The notes: generated by a model not told the origin, from the sequence alone. A stretch of DNA of 64,000 bases from Shewanella eurypsychrophilus (GCF_007004545.3 NZ_CP045503.2:2264501-2328500), one strand, 5' to 3'; counted from the first letter of the stretch, positions 41,152-51,174 are shown. Numbers and translations: made by a program.

Positions 41152-42732
41152 ATGACTGAGCATCGAGCTGTAACGCAAAAAGAGAGACTGCTTAGCGAAG
41201 ACTGTATTTTATTGTCGACGACAGATCTGAATGGCAAAATAAAATATGCCAATGAAGACTTTTTACGTTTGAGTGACTACAGTCACGAAGAGTTACACCG
41301 ACAACCGCATAACACTTTACGCCACCCTGATATGCCCAAAGCTGCATTTAAATCGATGTGGCAAAGGATTGAACAGGGAAAACCTTGGGTAGGCATTGTT
41401 AAAAACCGCTCAAAAAATGGTGATCATTATTGGGTTAATGCCTATGTTGCCCCGGTATTTGAAAATGGTAAAATCCATGAGTATCAGTCTGTCAGGCGTA
41501 AAGCCACGCCGGATCAAATTGAATCTGCAACTCACATATATCAAGATTTAAACGCAAATAAACAGCCTAAAGCGCTAAAACCTGCACGTTTGGGCTTTAG
41601 TGGCAGGCTATTCGCCTGGTTTTTCCTTACTGTAATATTGGGTGTGTATTTAGCCGGTATATCTCCATACCTCGCAATTATTGCTGCCACTATTTTTGGA
41701 GGGATCGGCTTAACAGTGATCCTTGCTCCCTTTAAAGCGCTTGTGACTATGGCGACCAATATCGTCGATGATCCGCTTGCAACCGGTGTTTTTAGCGGCC
41801 GGCAAGATGAGCTAGGAAAATTAAGCTTTGCGATACAGTTTTTAGTGACTGAAACCGGTGGGGTTGTCGGCCGGATGGCCGATTCTGCGGGCTCGATTCA
41901 GCATCAGAGCAAAAGCTTAAATGAAACCATCTCAAGTACTCGTGAACGAGCCGATAGTCAAAGCGTGCAAACAAATCAGGCAGCGACAGCCATTGAGGAG
42001 ATGAGCAGTAGCTTCTCTGAAGTGAATCAAACCATTCATTTAGCTGCACAGGAGATGGTTAAGAGCTTTGAGTCTGCACAGAGCGGGCACGAGCGAATGG
42101 TGGCCGTTATCGATGCGATAAATAAGTTGAGTGACGAAGTGAGCAATTTCTCGTCGGTTGTCTTATCCATTGAACAAGATAGCCGCGATATCAATGAGGT
42201 GCTCGAGGTGATTCGTGGCATTGCAGATCAAACAAATTTATTGGCATTAAACGCTGCGATTGAGGCTGCCAGAGCTGGGGAGTCCGGTAGGGGATTTGCT
42301 GTTGTCGCTGATGAAGTTAGACAGCTTTCAAGCCGAACCAGTGACTCGACATCCCAGATAGAATCCATAGTGAGTAAGTTTAGACAAAGTACCCAAAGAG
42401 CCACTCAAACGATGGAATCAGGTTTAGAGAAAGCAGCTCATTCGGTGGCGCTAGCAAAGCAAGCTGATACCGCTTTTAATCAACTCAGAATCTCAATCGG
42501 AAAAATCAATGAAATGAGTGATGAAAATGCGGCTGCTATGTCACAACAAACTTCAGTTGCGAGTGAGATCAGCCAGTCTATCCAATTGATCAATGAATTG
42601 GCCATTGAAAGTTTGAGTCAGACTACAGATGCAAGCGAAAGAGGAGAGCAGGTCGCACGATTATCGGCTAAAACCCATAATCTATCTCAACAGTTTTGGC
42701 GCCAAAGTGTTCAGCGCAATGACGCTGTATAG
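41152..42732 (+). CDS. Aer-like chemoreceptor with PAS domain
   Basis: 526 residues from ATG 41152; the open frame upstream to 41017 is not homologous. N-terminal PAS ([59 protein letters not shown]), as in aerotaxis receptors that bind FAD. Two membrane segments ([40 protein letters not shown]) and a signalling tip [20 protein letters not shown]. It has no periplasmic domain, fitting an energy/oxygen taxis receptor. Signal goes to CheA/CheW encoded elsewhere; a CheV gene is at 56680. Confidence 0.9.
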   Translation: MTEHRAVTQKERLLSEDCILLSTTDLNGKIKYANEDFLRLSDYSHEELHRQPHNTLRHPDMPKAAFKSMWQRIEQGKPWVGIVKNRSKNGDHYWVNAYVAPVFENGKIHEYQSVRRKATPDQIESATHIYQDLNANKQPKALKPARLGFSGRLFAWFFLTVILGVYLAGISPYLAIIAATIFGGIGLTVILAPFKALVTMATNIVDDPLATGVFSGRQDELGKLSFAIQFLVTETGGVVGRMADSAGSIQHQSKSLNETISSTRERADSQSVQTNQAATAIEEMSSSFSEVNQTIHLAAQEMVKSFESAQSGHERMVAVIDAINKLSDEVSNFSSVVLSIEQDSRDINEVLEVIRGIADQTNLLALNAAIEAARAGESGRGFAVVADEVRQLSSRTSDSTSQIESIVSKFRQSTQRATQTMESGLEKAAHSVALAKQADTAFNQLRISIGKINEMSDENAAAMSQQTSVASEISQSIQLINELAIESLSQTTDASERGEQVARLSAKTHNLSQQFWRQSVQRNDAV

Positions 42733-42791
42733 GAAGGTACCCATTAGAAGCCAGTAATGAAGCCAGATGAATGGCTTCATTACTGAGAGTG

Positions 42792-44540
42792 TTAATAACC
42801 TAGAGTGAGTGATCCTGCTCGACGAGGATCAGATGAACCAAATATGCCTTGCTCTGTAACCATGATTGACTGGGTTGAGCCAATGGCATTCCCTACGCTG
42901 ACTTTATGACCTCTGGCTTCGAGCAGTTCGATAGTATCTCGATTTAAACTGTGCTCAACGCGAAGCACATCGGGTAGCCATTGATGATGAATACGCGGTG
43001 CAGCCGTTGCTTCGGCAATATTTAAGTCATGATCGATGACGTTCATGATGACCTGCATCGTGGTGGTAATAATACGCGAACCGCCTGGGCTACCAGTCAC
43101 GATAAATGGTTTGCCATCTTTCATGACTATGGTTGGACTCATGGAACTGAGTGGCCGTTTATTACCTTCGACTGAGTTAGCTTCACCACCCACTAAGCCA
43201 TAACCATTGGGCGTACCAGGCTTTGCCGAGAAGTCATCCATTTCGTTATTGAGCAAGATCCCTGTGCCTTTAGCGACGAGTCCAGAACCATAGCTAAAGT
43301 TGAGGGTATAGGTGTTTGATACCGCATTGCCCCATTTGTCGACGACAGAGTAGTGCGTGGTTTGATTACTCTCATAGGGGGCAAGTTTGCCGGGCTTTAT
43401 TTCACTACTGGGCGTGGCCTTATTGATTGCAATTTTACTTGCCAGATTTTTGGCATAATCTTTATTGATTAAAGCCGCAACAGGGACATTATAGAAATCT
43501 GGATCGCCGAGGTATTCACTGCGATCGGCATAGGCACGCCTCATCGATTCCGTCATCAGGTGCAGCGTCGCCGCGGTATTGTGACCTAACTTATCGATAG
43601 GGAAGGTCTCTAACATATTGAGCATTTCGATAATGTGTATGCCACCTGAAGAAGGCGGTGGCATTGAAACCACCTGATAGCCGCGATAGTCGCCAGTTAC
43701 TGGCTTACGTTCGACAACCTTATAGTTTTTAAGATCATTTAGGGTCATGATCCCGCCAGCATTTTGAACGGCTGTGACAAGTTTTTCAGCAGTTTCACCT
43801 TGATAAAATCCTTTACTGCCTTGCTTAGCGATCAGCGATAAAGAATGAGCAAGTTCAGGCTGTTTAAGCATTTCTCCAACCTGATAATTGCTGCCGTCTG
43901 CTTTATAGAATATTTCGGCAGAACTTGGCCATTGTGCGATACGTCTTTTGAGTCCAATTAACGAGGTCGAAAGGTCAGGTGTGACACTAATGCCTTCAGC
44001 CGCCATTTTAATCGCTGCAGCGGTGACTTGTTTCATGGTCATGGTGCCATATTTTTGTAATGCTAGCTCCATCCCCATCACAGTGCCTGGTACGCCGACA
44101 GCCAAACCGTGTTCGCGGCTTAATTTCGCATCTGCATCACCATGCTCGTTAAGGAAAATATCTCGATGAGCCTTGGATGGCGCCATTTCACGATAATCTA
44201 TGGCTATGGTTTTATTCGGCTCGCTTAAGTGAACCAACATAAAGCCCCCGCCACCTATATTGCCTGCTCGGGGGAGTGTCACAGCAAGGGAAAAGCCGAC
44301 GGCGACGGCAGCATCGACGGCATTTCCACCTTGCTTTAATATCGCTACGCCCACTTGAGTCGCTAATGTTTCTTGACTCGATACCATCCCTTGTTGAGCC
44401 CAAACGGGTTGCACGGTAGCCATGTGGCTGTATATTGAAGTTTCTGCAGCTTGCAGTGGCACGACAGTGAATGCCGATGATAAACCGAGTAATGGTACAG
44501 CGACAGACATGGCGACGAATAAACGTTTGAATGAGCGCAT
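42792..44540 (-). CDS. ggt: Gamma-glutamyltransferase
   Basis: 582 residues with a Sec signal (LFVAMSVAVPLLGLSSAF). Heterodimer-forming autoprocessing enzyme: the nucleophile Thr begins TTHYSVVDKWGNAVSNTYTL. Other parts: GGNAVDAAVAVGFSLAVTLP, GNIGGGGFMLVHL, DYREMAPSKAH, MPPPSSGGIHIIEMLNMLE and TGSPGGSRIITTTMQVIMN. It cleaves glutathione and gamma-glutamyl compounds in the periplasm. No terminator-like T-run hairpin follows its stop; a TGGCTTC/GAAGCCA inverted repeat near 42750-42780 may serve. Confidence 0.93.
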   Translation of the reverse strand: MRSFKRLFVAMSVAVPLLGLSSAFTVVPLQAAETSIYSHMATVQPVWAQQGMVSSQETLATQVGVAILKQGGNAVDAAVAVGFSLAVTLPRAGNIGGGGFMLVHLSEPNKTIAIDYREMAPSKAHRDIFLNEHGDADAKLSREHGLAVGVPGTVMGMELALQKYGTMTMKQVTAAAIKMAAEGISVTPDLSTSLIGLKRRIAQWPSSAEIFYKADGSNYQVGEMLKQPELAHSLSLIAKQGSKGFYQGETAEKLVTAVQNAGGIMTLNDLKNYKVVERKPVTGDYRGYQVVSMPPPSSGGIHIIEMLNMLETFPIDKLGHNTAATLHLMTESMRRAYADRSEYLGDPDFYNVPVAALINKDYAKNLASKIAINKATPSSEIKPGKLAPYESNQTTHYSVVDKWGNAVSNTYTLNFSYGSGLVAKGTGILLNNEMDDFSAKPGTPNGYGLVGGEANSVEGNKRPLSSMSPTIVMKDGKPFIVTGSPGGSRIITTTMQVIMNVIDHDLNIAEATAAPRIHHQWLPDVLRVEHSLNRDTIELLEARGHKVSVGNAIGSTQSIMVTEQGIFGSSDPRRAGSLTLGY

Positions 44541-44622
44541 GATGATCCCTTGTCTTATATTTATAATTGAGCAATGTGACGTTTATCATATTAAATTGCA
44601 AGCCAAAAAATTGGAGACTCCA

Positions 44623-45849
44623 TTGTTTACCTCAGAATTAAAAGTTGAGTTTTCAGCGTCTATCTCACTCATTTCAGCCTATGAATGGAATGCCTTGATG
44701 TTCGAGGAAGGTCACGCAGTCAATCCCTTTATTTGCCATGCCTATCTTTTAGCGTTAGAAAAAAGTGGCTGTGTCTGTGCTGAGTCGGGCTGGATCCCGA
44801 TGCATTTATCTGTGGAGTATCAAGGCCGGAAAATTGCTGTCATGCCCTTGTACAATAAGAGTCATTCCTACGGAGAATATATCTTCGACTGGGCTTGGGC
44901 AGATGCCTATGAACGAAATCACATCGCTTATTATCCAAAGTTATTGAGTGCTGTGCCTTTCACGCCAGTATCAGGAAAAAGATTTGGTATTGAGGCTAAT
45001 TTAACGGAGCAAGAATCGAGCATTGCCACTGAGTTTATTGTTAAAAGCTTGAATAAAAAAATGTCTCGTGGCGAGTATTCAAGTTGGCATTGCCTGTTTT
45101 TACCTTTAAACCAACAAAAGCAACTCGATGGATCGTCGAGCATGACGAGAACAAATAACCAATTCCATTGGCGTAATCGAAATTACCAGCATTTTGATGA
45201 TTTCTTAGCTGCAATGAGCTCTCGTAAACGCAAAAATATTATTAAGGAGCGGCAGAAGGCACTAAGCCATGACTACCGTATCCGATTTATTTCAGGGCTT
45301 GAAGTGACAGATAAGCAGTGGCAAGCATTCCATTATTGCTATCAGCTCACCTATGCAAAGCGCTCGGGTCATTACGGTTACTTGAATTTAGCGTTTTTCA
45401 AGCAACTGGGGCAAACCATGCCCGCACAAATACAGCTGCTGGTAGTAGAGAAGCCCATGATGCCAATAAGTGATAGCGAGCTGGGAAGCTTGGTTGAACA
45501 TAGCGAATGGACTCTAGTCGCAGCGGCTTTGTATTTTACCAGCGAAACCCATCTTTATGGACGTTATTGGGGCTGTTTAGAGGAGGCAGACGCTTTACAT
45601 TTTGAAGCCTGTTATTACCAAGGCATTGAATATTGCATCAAACACGGATTACAAACCTTTGATGCCGGGGCGCAAGGTGAGCATAAAATTGCCAGAGGGT
45701 TTGAGCCTGTGATGACCTACTCAAATCACCACATTGCTCATCCGGCCTTCAGAGAAGCTATCGAAGATTTTCTTCTACAAGAGACAAAACAGAATCGGCG
45801 TTACATGACAGAGGCAGCAAAATTGCTGCCGTTTAAGAAGAAAGAATAA
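44623..45849 (+). CDS. FemAB-like GNAT family acyltransferase (DUF482/peptidogalycan type)
   Basis: 408 residues starting at TTG 44623, with GGAG six bases before it; longer frames overlap the divergent ggt gene. Domain segments: ISAYEWNALMFEEGHAVNPF, ICHAYLLALEKSGCVC, YEYIFDWAWADAYER-like GEYIFDWAWADAYERNH, FTPVSGKRF, SSRKRKNIIKERQKAL, GRYWGCLEEADALHFEACYY and EHKIARGFEPV. These mark the PF04339 family (two GNAT folds like FemX). Substrate unknown, possibly an amino acid or lipid conjugate. Initiation at TTG fits low expression. Confidence 0.85.
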   Translation: MFTSELKVEFSASISLISAYEWNALMFEEGHAVNPFICHAYLLALEKSGCVCAESGWIPMHLSVEYQGRKIAVMPLYNKSHSYGEYIFDWAWADAYERNHIAYYPKLLSAVPFTPVSGKRFGIEANLTEQESSIATEFIVKSLNKKMSRGEYSSWHCLFLPLNQQKQLDGSSSMTRTNNQFHWRNRNYQHFDDFLAAMSSRKRKNIIKERQKALSHDYRIRFISGLEVTDKQWQAFHYCYQLTYAKRSGHYGYLNLAFFKQLGQTMPAQIQLLVVEKPMMPISDSELGSLVEHSEWTLVAAALYFTSETHLYGRYWGCLEEADALHFEACYYQGIEYCIKHGLQTFDAGAQGEHKIARGFEPVMTYSNHHIAHPAFREAIEDFLLQETKQNRRYMTEAAKLLPFKKKE

Positions 45850-45882
45850 TTGAGGTCCTAGGATCTAGAACCTATTTGGCTT

Positions 45883-46500
45883 TTAACCTAATGCCAACCA
45901 TAAACCGACACCAACCATTAACGAACCTGCGATACGGTTCATCCACTTGATATTATCCCCTTTGGTTAGAAATACTTTTAGGGTTTTTCCACCAGTGGCA
46001 TAGGCGGTCATGCTGACAAACTCGGTCAACATGATGATCCCAAGTAGGGCAATAAACTGCGGGGCGAGATCTCGGTCAACATTGATAAAAGGAGGCAGCA
46101 GTGAGATCATAAAGGCCCAGCCTTTAGGGTTGGCTATGGCTGTTATAAAGCCCTGAGATATTAATGCTTTATTGCTAATGTTATTTGACTGCTCATCTAA
46201 GCTTGCCATTTTGCCTTTTGCACGCCACATCTGTACGCCGATATATCCTAAGTAGATCCCGCCGACCCATTTTAAAATTTCAAAAATATGTGGGTAGTTA
46301 AGCATAACGCTAGCCACCCCCATTACAGCGGCTACAGCGACGAGAGCGACGCCAGCCAGCTCACCAATCATCATCCAAAAGGTGCGGCGCACACCGATAC
46401 TCATGCCCAAGGTCATCGCGAGCGTCATACACATACCCGGTGTGATAGATACGAAGAAAAAGGTGGGCAGGAAAACAGCAAGTAGGGCGATATCAGGCAT
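45883..46500 (-). CDS. LysE/RhtB family amino acid exporter
   Basis: 205 residues with five to six membrane segments. Family hallmarks: FVSITPGMCMTLAMTLGMSIGV (P-G-P/M pattern), LKWVGGIYLGYIGVQMWRAK, GFITAIANPKGWAFMISLLP (N-P-K motif) and the basic loop before it. It probably exports an amino acid or homoserine-like compound across the inner membrane. The expected G-P-N in the first helix is G-M-C here, which could alter substrate. Confidence 0.88.
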   Translation of the reverse strand: MPDIALLAVFLPTFFFVSITPGMCMTLAMTLGMSIGVRRTFWMMIGELAGVALVAVAAVMGVASVMLNYPHIFEILKWVGGIYLGYIGVQMWRAKGKMASLDEQSNNISNKALISQGFITAIANPKGWAFMISLLPPFINVDRDLAPQFIALLGIIMLTEFVSMTAYATGGKTLKVFLTKGDNIKWMNRIAGSLMVGVGLWLALG

Positions 46501-46567
46501 GTTAAGTTAGCTTATTTGATTTGTGATTAGGTCATGCAGTCTAATGAATATTGTCTACACTGAAAAC

Positions 46568-46597
46568 AAAAAACCAGCCATATGGGCTGGTTTTACA
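46568..46597 (-). terminator. Terminator after hppD
   Basis: AAAACCAGCC-CATAT-GGCTGGTTTT on the minus strand followed by TTTGTTTTC, 59 bases after the hppD stop. Ten-bp stem. Confidence 0.85.
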
Positions 46598-46652
46598 TCT
46601 AGCTAACCTAGATTAACACTCCGCTTAACCTAACAGGCAGAAATTCGGGTTG

Positions 46653-47693
46653 TTACAGTACGCCGCGTCGCTGCTGATCACGCTCGATTGACTCAAATAG
46701 GGCGGTAAAGTTACCTTCGCCGAAACCCTGATTGTTTTTACGCTGAATGATCTCGATGAAGATAGGTCCGAACAAATTCTTAGTGAAGATCTGTAGCAGG
46801 TAGCCATCGTCATCGCCGTCGATCAATATTTGATGATGCTTTATACGTGCTCTGTCTTCGGTGACCTGAGGCAGCTTATCGAAGATGGTATCGTAATATT
46901 CAGGAATAATATCTAATGTCTGAATTGATGAGCCTTCCATCGCATCGAGAGAGGCGACGATATCACGGCTTCTGAATGCAAGATGTTGTACACCTGGGCC
47001 ATCATACTCTTTCAAATATTCATCGATCTGATTCTTCTCACTGCCTTTACCTTCGTTGATAGGAATACAGAAGCTGCCATCCGGTGAGCGTAGGGCGTAT
47101 GAGATCAAGGCGGTTTTAGCTCCTTTAATATCGAAATAGCGCACTTCGGTGAAACCGAAGATATCTTTATAGAAGTCAGACCAGAATGCCATTGTGCCTT
47201 GATAGACATTGTTGGTGAGGTGATCGACTTCGATAAAGCCTTTTTCCTGAGTGATGACTTGCTCTTCAAGATCGATGAAATCATCTTGGTAGATATTCTT
47301 CTCTTCGCCAAAAATGTCGATAAAGTAGATTAGGCTATCCCCAATTCCGTAGATCGCTGGATATGGGTGGTCTTTGTTAGCATCATCGGCAGGCTTAGCA
47401 CCGCGTGCTACCGCGCCTTCGAAGGCAAATTGTGCATCTTCTACGCGCCAGCCCATAGAGCAGATAGCAGGGCCGTGACTCTTGGCAAACTCGGCCGAGA
47501 AACCACTTCGTTCATTGTTGAGCAGGAAGTTGATGTCATTCTGCTTATAGTAGCTAATATCTTTGGTTTTGCTCTTTTTCAGTTTTGAGAAACCGAAATC
47601 GATAAAAACTTTATGCATGAATTCAAGATCTGGGGTGGAAAATTCTGTGAATTCTATGCCCAATAAACCCAGTGGATTTTTTTCGCTTGCCAT
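46653..47693 (-). CDS. hppD: 4-hydroxyphenylpyruvate dioxygenase
   Basis: 346 residues from ATG 47693, with GAGGA upstream; the frame to 47723 is not favoured. Converts 4-hydroxyphenylpyruvate to homogentisate in tyrosine breakdown with non-haem iron. Iron ligands are in VDHLTNNVY (His), GVQHLAFRSRDI (His) and FIEIIQRKN (Glu). Further landmarks are GIEFTEFSTPDLEFMH and the C-terminal GFGEGNFTALFESIERDQQR. Neighbours do not include hmgA or maiA, so homogentisate can accumulate and form pyomelanin if they are weak elsewhere; this is inference. A LysR gene is divergent. Confidence 0.95.
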   Translation of the reverse strand: MASEKNPLGLLGIEFTEFSTPDLEFMHKVFIDFGFSKLKKSKTKDISYYKQNDINFLLNNERSGFSAEFAKSHGPAICSMGWRVEDAQFAFEGAVARGAKPADDANKDHPYPAIYGIGDSLIYFIDIFGEEKNIYQDDFIDLEEQVITQEKGFIEVDHLTNNVYQGTMAFWSDFYKDIFGFTEVRYFDIKGAKTALISYALRSPDGSFCIPINEGKGSEKNQIDEYLKEYDGPGVQHLAFRSRDIVASLDAMEGSSIQTLDIIPEYYDTIFDKLPQVTEDRARIKHHQILIDGDDDGYLLQIFTKNLFGPIFIEIIQRKNNQGFGEGNFTALFESIERDQQRRGVL

Positions 47694-47861
47694 TGTTCTA
47701 TCCTCGTTCAATTTTTCATGCACCTTGATATGTGCTTTTTATATGTTTGGCGAACTGATGTCTTTGTTTGATTTAGGCGCCAATTTCATTTTATTTGTGA
47801 TCTTAGTATCAATTTAGTTGCTCAGATGAACAAAAAAAAGAATAATAATTGGCTTGAGTTA

Positions 47862-47876
47862 ATCTATAAATTAGAT
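47862..47876. promoter_or_regulatory. Candidate LysR operator between hppD and lysR
   Basis: ATCTA-TAAAT-TAGAT is a perfect 5-bp dyad with T-N11-A geometry, the classic LysR box, in the divergent region 33 bases before the LysR start. Confidence 0.4.
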
Positions 47877-47908
47877 GGTATATCAATCTTTACACTAATG
47901 AGGCGAGT

Positions 47909-48802
47909 ATGCGTATAGATGTTGATGCATTTAAAGTGCTTGAAGTTGTGGTTGAAGAGGGCAGTTTTGCTAAGGCTGCAGAGCGTTTGCATAAGGCTCA
48001 ATCAGCGGTTAGTTATCAAGTTAAAAAACTAGAGCAACATTTAGGTGTAAATCTTTTTTGTCGGGATCTGTACCGAGCAGAATTAACCCCTGAAGGTAAA
48101 GTTATTCTTGCTGAGGGGCAAAGGCTATTGCAATACCTTGCAAATATTGAGCATTTAGCCAGCAGGTTTAGTGAAGGTTGGGAGCCAAAGCTTGAACTCG
48201 TGATCGATGGTGCCTTACCGATGGAGCCGATTATGAAGGCTTTGAAGCGCATGGCAACCCACAATATACCGACAAAAATCCAGCTAAACATGGAATTTTT
48301 AAGCGGAGTACAAGACAGGTTTGAGCGGGATAATGCCGATTTAATGTTAGTGAAAGACTATCGAACTGGGCCAAATTATCGACCACAATCATTACCAAAT
48401 ATTACCAGTATTCTTGTTGTCGCAGCTAATCATCCTTTAGCGGTAGAAGAAAATATCTCTTTATTTGAATTGCAAAGACATGTGGAGCTTACTATCGAAG
48501 ATTCATCTCCTGAGGTTAATGACCAAGATGAGCTTCAGTTTGGAGGTGATAAGGTGTTTTATCTGTCGGGCTTTATCATGAAGAAGAATGCCTTGGAGAT
48601 GGGGCTAGGATTTGGTTGGATGCCTGATTTTCTTATTCATGAACAGCTAAGATCGGGTTCACTGGTTGAAGTTGATTTTAGTGGTGGTAGTCGTCACAGC
48701 TTCACCCCTAAACTTGTATCCACCATGGAGCGCCCCTTGGGTAAAGCGGGTCGTCTGTTTACTGAGCTCATTTTGGAAGAGTTTGCTCGTGCAGAGCTCT
48801 AG
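47909..48802 (+). CDS. LysR family transcriptional regulator (divergent from hppD)
   Basis: 297 residues. N-terminal winged helix RIDVDAFKVLEVVVEEGSF, AAERLHKAQSAVSYQVKKLE. Effector domain: EPKLELVIDGALPMEPIMKA, DLMLVKDYRTGP, MGLGFGWMPDFLI. Start ATG follows GAGGCGAGT. Divergent arrangement and the dyad at 47862 point to control of hppD, which is not proven. Confidence 0.9.
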   Translation: MRIDVDAFKVLEVVVEEGSFAKAAERLHKAQSAVSYQVKKLEQHLGVNLFCRDLYRAELTPEGKVILAEGQRLLQYLANIEHLASRFSEGWEPKLELVIDGALPMEPIMKALKRMATHNIPTKIQLNMEFLSGVQDRFERDNADLMLVKDYRTGPNYRPQSLPNITSILVVAANHPLAVEENISLFELQRHVELTIEDSSPEVNDQDELQFGGDKVFYLSGFIMKKNALEMGLGFGWMPDFLIHEQLRSGSLVEVDFSGGSRHSFTPKLVSTMERPLGKAGRLFTELILEEFARAEL

Positions 48803-49315
48803 TCTTGTGGGAGTTCACTTTTCTCCCCATCAATTTAGTCTGTGATGATATCGAAATTATTACTCGTTTGTACAAGGCCTTCATAAATACTCCTAGCGCT
48901 CCCCATCAAGCTATATCGCCTGATCTGGAAGTCTTGTATCTATTTTAGTAGCAAAGTTGTCAAATGTTGCATATTTGCGTTGCAAAATAGGAATCGAAGC
49001 AGTTTTAAAATCTAGTTCATATCTTTTTGGCTATTTATGGCATCGAATTGTGCAGGAGCATTCAGTGCTTTTGGTAAAGAAAATGTGTGGAACTGCCGAT
49101 AAATAGAACATGGCGTACCGTTAAGCTTAGGTTCAGTTGATTCGATTTAAGATTTGTCTATCGAATGAGTGGTACGACATATGCAGATATTTATTGGATA
49201 CAAGGTTATCGATCAATAAAGTCTGAAAAGACATCTTCAACGAGAATATGTAAAAGTGACTATACAGCTTTATCTGTTATTCACTTCATTCTGTTCCGTT
49301 GATTGGAGGTATCAG
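48803..49315. other. Gene-free stretch after the LysR gene
   Basis: About 510 bases without a supported gene. AT-rich with CRP-half-like and TTGCGTTGC motifs only; no repeat or scar identified. The last part is leader DNA for the DUF6508 gene. Confidence 0.4.
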
Positions 49316-49672
49316 ATGAAACAGTTATTTACGCATCAGACATCAAATCTTTACGCTAAGTATGTGAATATCTTAGCGTGTGGCGAAAAGCCCATTTCAG
49401 TGTGTAAAATCCAAGAGTTTACCGACGACTTAGCTAAGAGTCACTTGCTATTGTCTGATTTCAAGTGGGACGAGTGGTATCAAAATAGCCATTTAGTTGA
49501 CAGACCCGATTATATTGCTGATGCAACATTGCATGAGTGCCAGTTGTTACTCACTGCTATGACTCGGCTAGAATGTTTTAGTCCAGGGGTGATGGATAAT
49601 ATGAGGCGCCAAGGGGTTTTGATTGCCATTCTTGAACGATACAATAATTTTTCAATGAAACTTGCTTGCTAG
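49316..49672 (+). CDS. DUF6508-like small protein
   Basis: 118 residues from ATG 49316, which has GGAGG six bases upstream; a longer frame from 49256 begins in non-homologous DNA. The segment LLSDFKWDEWYQNSHLVDRP, then ADATLHECQLLLTAMTRLEC and MDNMRRQGVLIAILERYNN resembles the DUF6508 pattern (W-x-x-W, then L-L-T-A-x-x-R, then G-x-I-x-x-I-L-x-R). Function unknown. A 12-bp hairpin follows its stop. Confidence 0.65.
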   Translation: MKQLFTHQTSNLYAKYVNILACGEKPISVCKIQEFTDDLAKSHLLLSDFKWDEWYQNSHLVDRPDYIADATLHECQLLLTAMTRLECFSPGVMDNMRRQGVLIAILERYNNFSMKLAC

Positions 49673-49674
49673 CA

Positions 49675-49707
49675 CACAGTTAGGCTAAAAGAGTAAGCCT
49701 AACTGTG
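49675..49707 (+). terminator. Hairpin after the DUF6508-like gene
   Basis: CACAGTTAGGCT-AAAAGAGTA-AGCCTAACTGTG, a perfect 12-bp stem three bases after the stop. No T-run follows (TAGGGG), so it may protect the mRNA end more than terminate. Confidence 0.5.
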
Positions 49708-49725
49708 TAGGGGATAAGCTGAGAT

Positions 49726-49906
49726 TTATCCATCCATGGCCTCTTTTCAGCAAAGGATACATACTCTCTATTTAAGAGAAGCCAGACATAAAGCAAGCTT
49801 CAAGCCTTCCATGGCAAGCTTGCATAAATGTTCCAGACATAAAGTCAATTTTTTACCATCCATGGCCTATTTATAGTAAAGAGTACATAAATGTTCCAGA
49901 CATAAA
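49726..49906. repeat. Cluster of interleaved direct repeats
   Basis: CCATCCATGGCCT plus A/T-rich and AAAG..TACAT occurs at 49729 and 49857 (about 128 bp apart). CATAAATGTTCCAGACATAA occurs at 49823 and 49886, with a further CCAGACATAAA at 49782. Spacing is uneven, so it is not a CRISPR array. It lies between two genes with no ORF. Possibly relics of a local duplication. Confidence 0.75.
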
Positions 49907-49932
49907 AATGCCAGCAACTTGCTGGCATTTTT
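49904..49932 (-). terminator. Terminator after the cytochrome c peroxidase gene
   Basis: AAAAATGCCAGCAA and TTGCTGGCATTTTT form a perfect 14-bp arm pair with a tight loop, 17 bases after the ccpA stop. The T-run is present on either strand, so it should act both ways. Confidence 0.9.
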
Positions 49933-49948
49933 GTTTTGAATAATGGGT

Positions 49949-50941
49949 TTACTTACCAAATGGCACGGGTCTTGGGGTGTTAGCATTCGAAGGCGGCAGG
50001 ATAGGCAATACTATCTGAGGTTGCTCGCCGGTGAGTGACTTAAGGAAAGCCACCATCTCTTTGACTTCAGTCTCTGACAGTTGCTGGCCGAGCTGAATAT
50101 CTGCCATGGTATTCACAGCTTCTTCCAGTGTCCAGGTTGCTCCGTCGTGGAAGTAGGGGTAGGTTAACTCGATATTTCTGAGTGTCGGCACCTTAAATAC
50201 AAACTTATCTGCTGCATTACCTGTTACAGCAATACGTCCTTCAGCTGGATTGCTTGTATGGAATGGTTTAACTAGACCCATTTTCATATACATGGTGCCA
50301 CCAACGGCAGGTCCATTATGGCAGCTGGTACAACCTTTATCTTTAAACAATTGATAGCCTGACTTCGCCTCAGCGGTAATGGCTGACTTGTCGCCATTAA
50401 GGTATAAATCGAACGGGCTGTTTGGTGTGACTAAGGTTTTTTCAAATTCGGCAATAGCGTCAGTGATATTATCAATATTGACTGAATTTTTGCCATAGAT
50501 GGCTTCAAATTTTGCTTGGTAAGCTGGCATTGAGTCTACAGTGGTAACGGCAAGTTCATGGGTGTAGCCCATTTCTCCTGGGTTGGCGATAGGTCCGCCA
50601 GCTTGCTCTTTAAGATCTTTAGCACGGCCATCCCAGAATTGGGCTAAGCCATATTCCGCATTGAGTACCGTTGGAGAGTTGATCGGACCTTCTTGCCAGT
50701 TATGACCGATTGACGTGGGCAGGGCATCAACACCACCTAGTGAAAGGTTATGGCACGAATTACATGAAATGAAGCCTGATATAGATAACCTTGGTTCAAA
50801 GAACAACATCTTACCAAGTTCGACCTTTTCTGGCGCCGTGATCTTTGCGGGTTCAATAATCTGTATTGGTTCATTCGCTATAGCTGGTGCTGCACTTACC
50901 GCTGCAATGATGGCGATTGATAAAGAAGAAAGTCGTTTCAT
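49949..50941 (-). CDS. ccpA: Dihaem cytochrome c peroxidase
   Basis: 330 residues from ATG 50941 (GAGG upstream; the 4-residue longer start is weaker). Sec signal SSLSIAIIAAVSAAPAIA. Two haem c motifs are visible: CNSCHN and CTSCHN. Between and around them are ALFFEPRLS-like LGKMLFFEPRLSISGFISC, TSIGHNWQEGPINSPTVLNA, KVPTLRNIELTYPYFHDGAT and the C-terminal AFLKSLTGEQPQ. It reduces hydrogen peroxide in the periplasm with electrons from a c-type cytochrome. This matches the MauG/CcpA family well studied in Shewanella. Confidence 0.93.
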   Translation of the reverse strand: MKRLSSLSIAIIAAVSAAPAIANEPIQIIEPAKITAPEKVELGKMLFFEPRLSISGFISCNSCHNLSLGGVDALPTSIGHNWQEGPINSPTVLNAEYGLAQFWDGRAKDLKEQAGGPIANPGEMGYTHELAVTTVDSMPAYQAKFEAIYGKNSVNIDNITDAIAEFEKTLVTPNSPFDLYLNGDKSAITAEAKSGYQLFKDKGCTSCHNGPAVGGTMYMKMGLVKPFHTSNPAEGRIAVTGNAADKFVFKVPTLRNIELTYPYFHDGATWTLEEAVNTMADIQLGQQLSETEVKEMVAFLKSLTGEQPQIVLPILPPSNANTPRPVPFGK

Positions 50942-51174
50942 ATATGACCTCATATTAATACTTGTATTTTGTGTGGGTATTTAATAGGGCAATCATATTC
51001 GTTAGGTGGTAAACACGGTAACGCTTTGTTTCGATAGGGACTATCGGAAATTTGGATTAAGTAATCGTGAACAAGATCTCAGACAAGGGTGATGCTTTCA
51101 GGCAGGATGGTACATTAAGATCACGTTTTATAAAAAGATGTGATCTCACTTTTTTCCTCAGTAAGTATTTAGAA

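Noticed and set aside
44422..44622. N-terminal extension of the FemAB-like protein
   Set aside because: It overlaps the 5' end of the divergent ggt gene; the TTG at 44623 has a good ribosome site.
49726..49906. CRISPR array
   Set aside because: Repeats are few, of two kinds, and unevenly spaced, with no spacer-like pattern and no cas genes.
51136..51148. TGTGATCTCAC as a CRP site upstream of the PGPGW gene
   Set aside because: The half-sites are only 2 bases apart; CRP needs 6. It is also downstream of both flanking starts.
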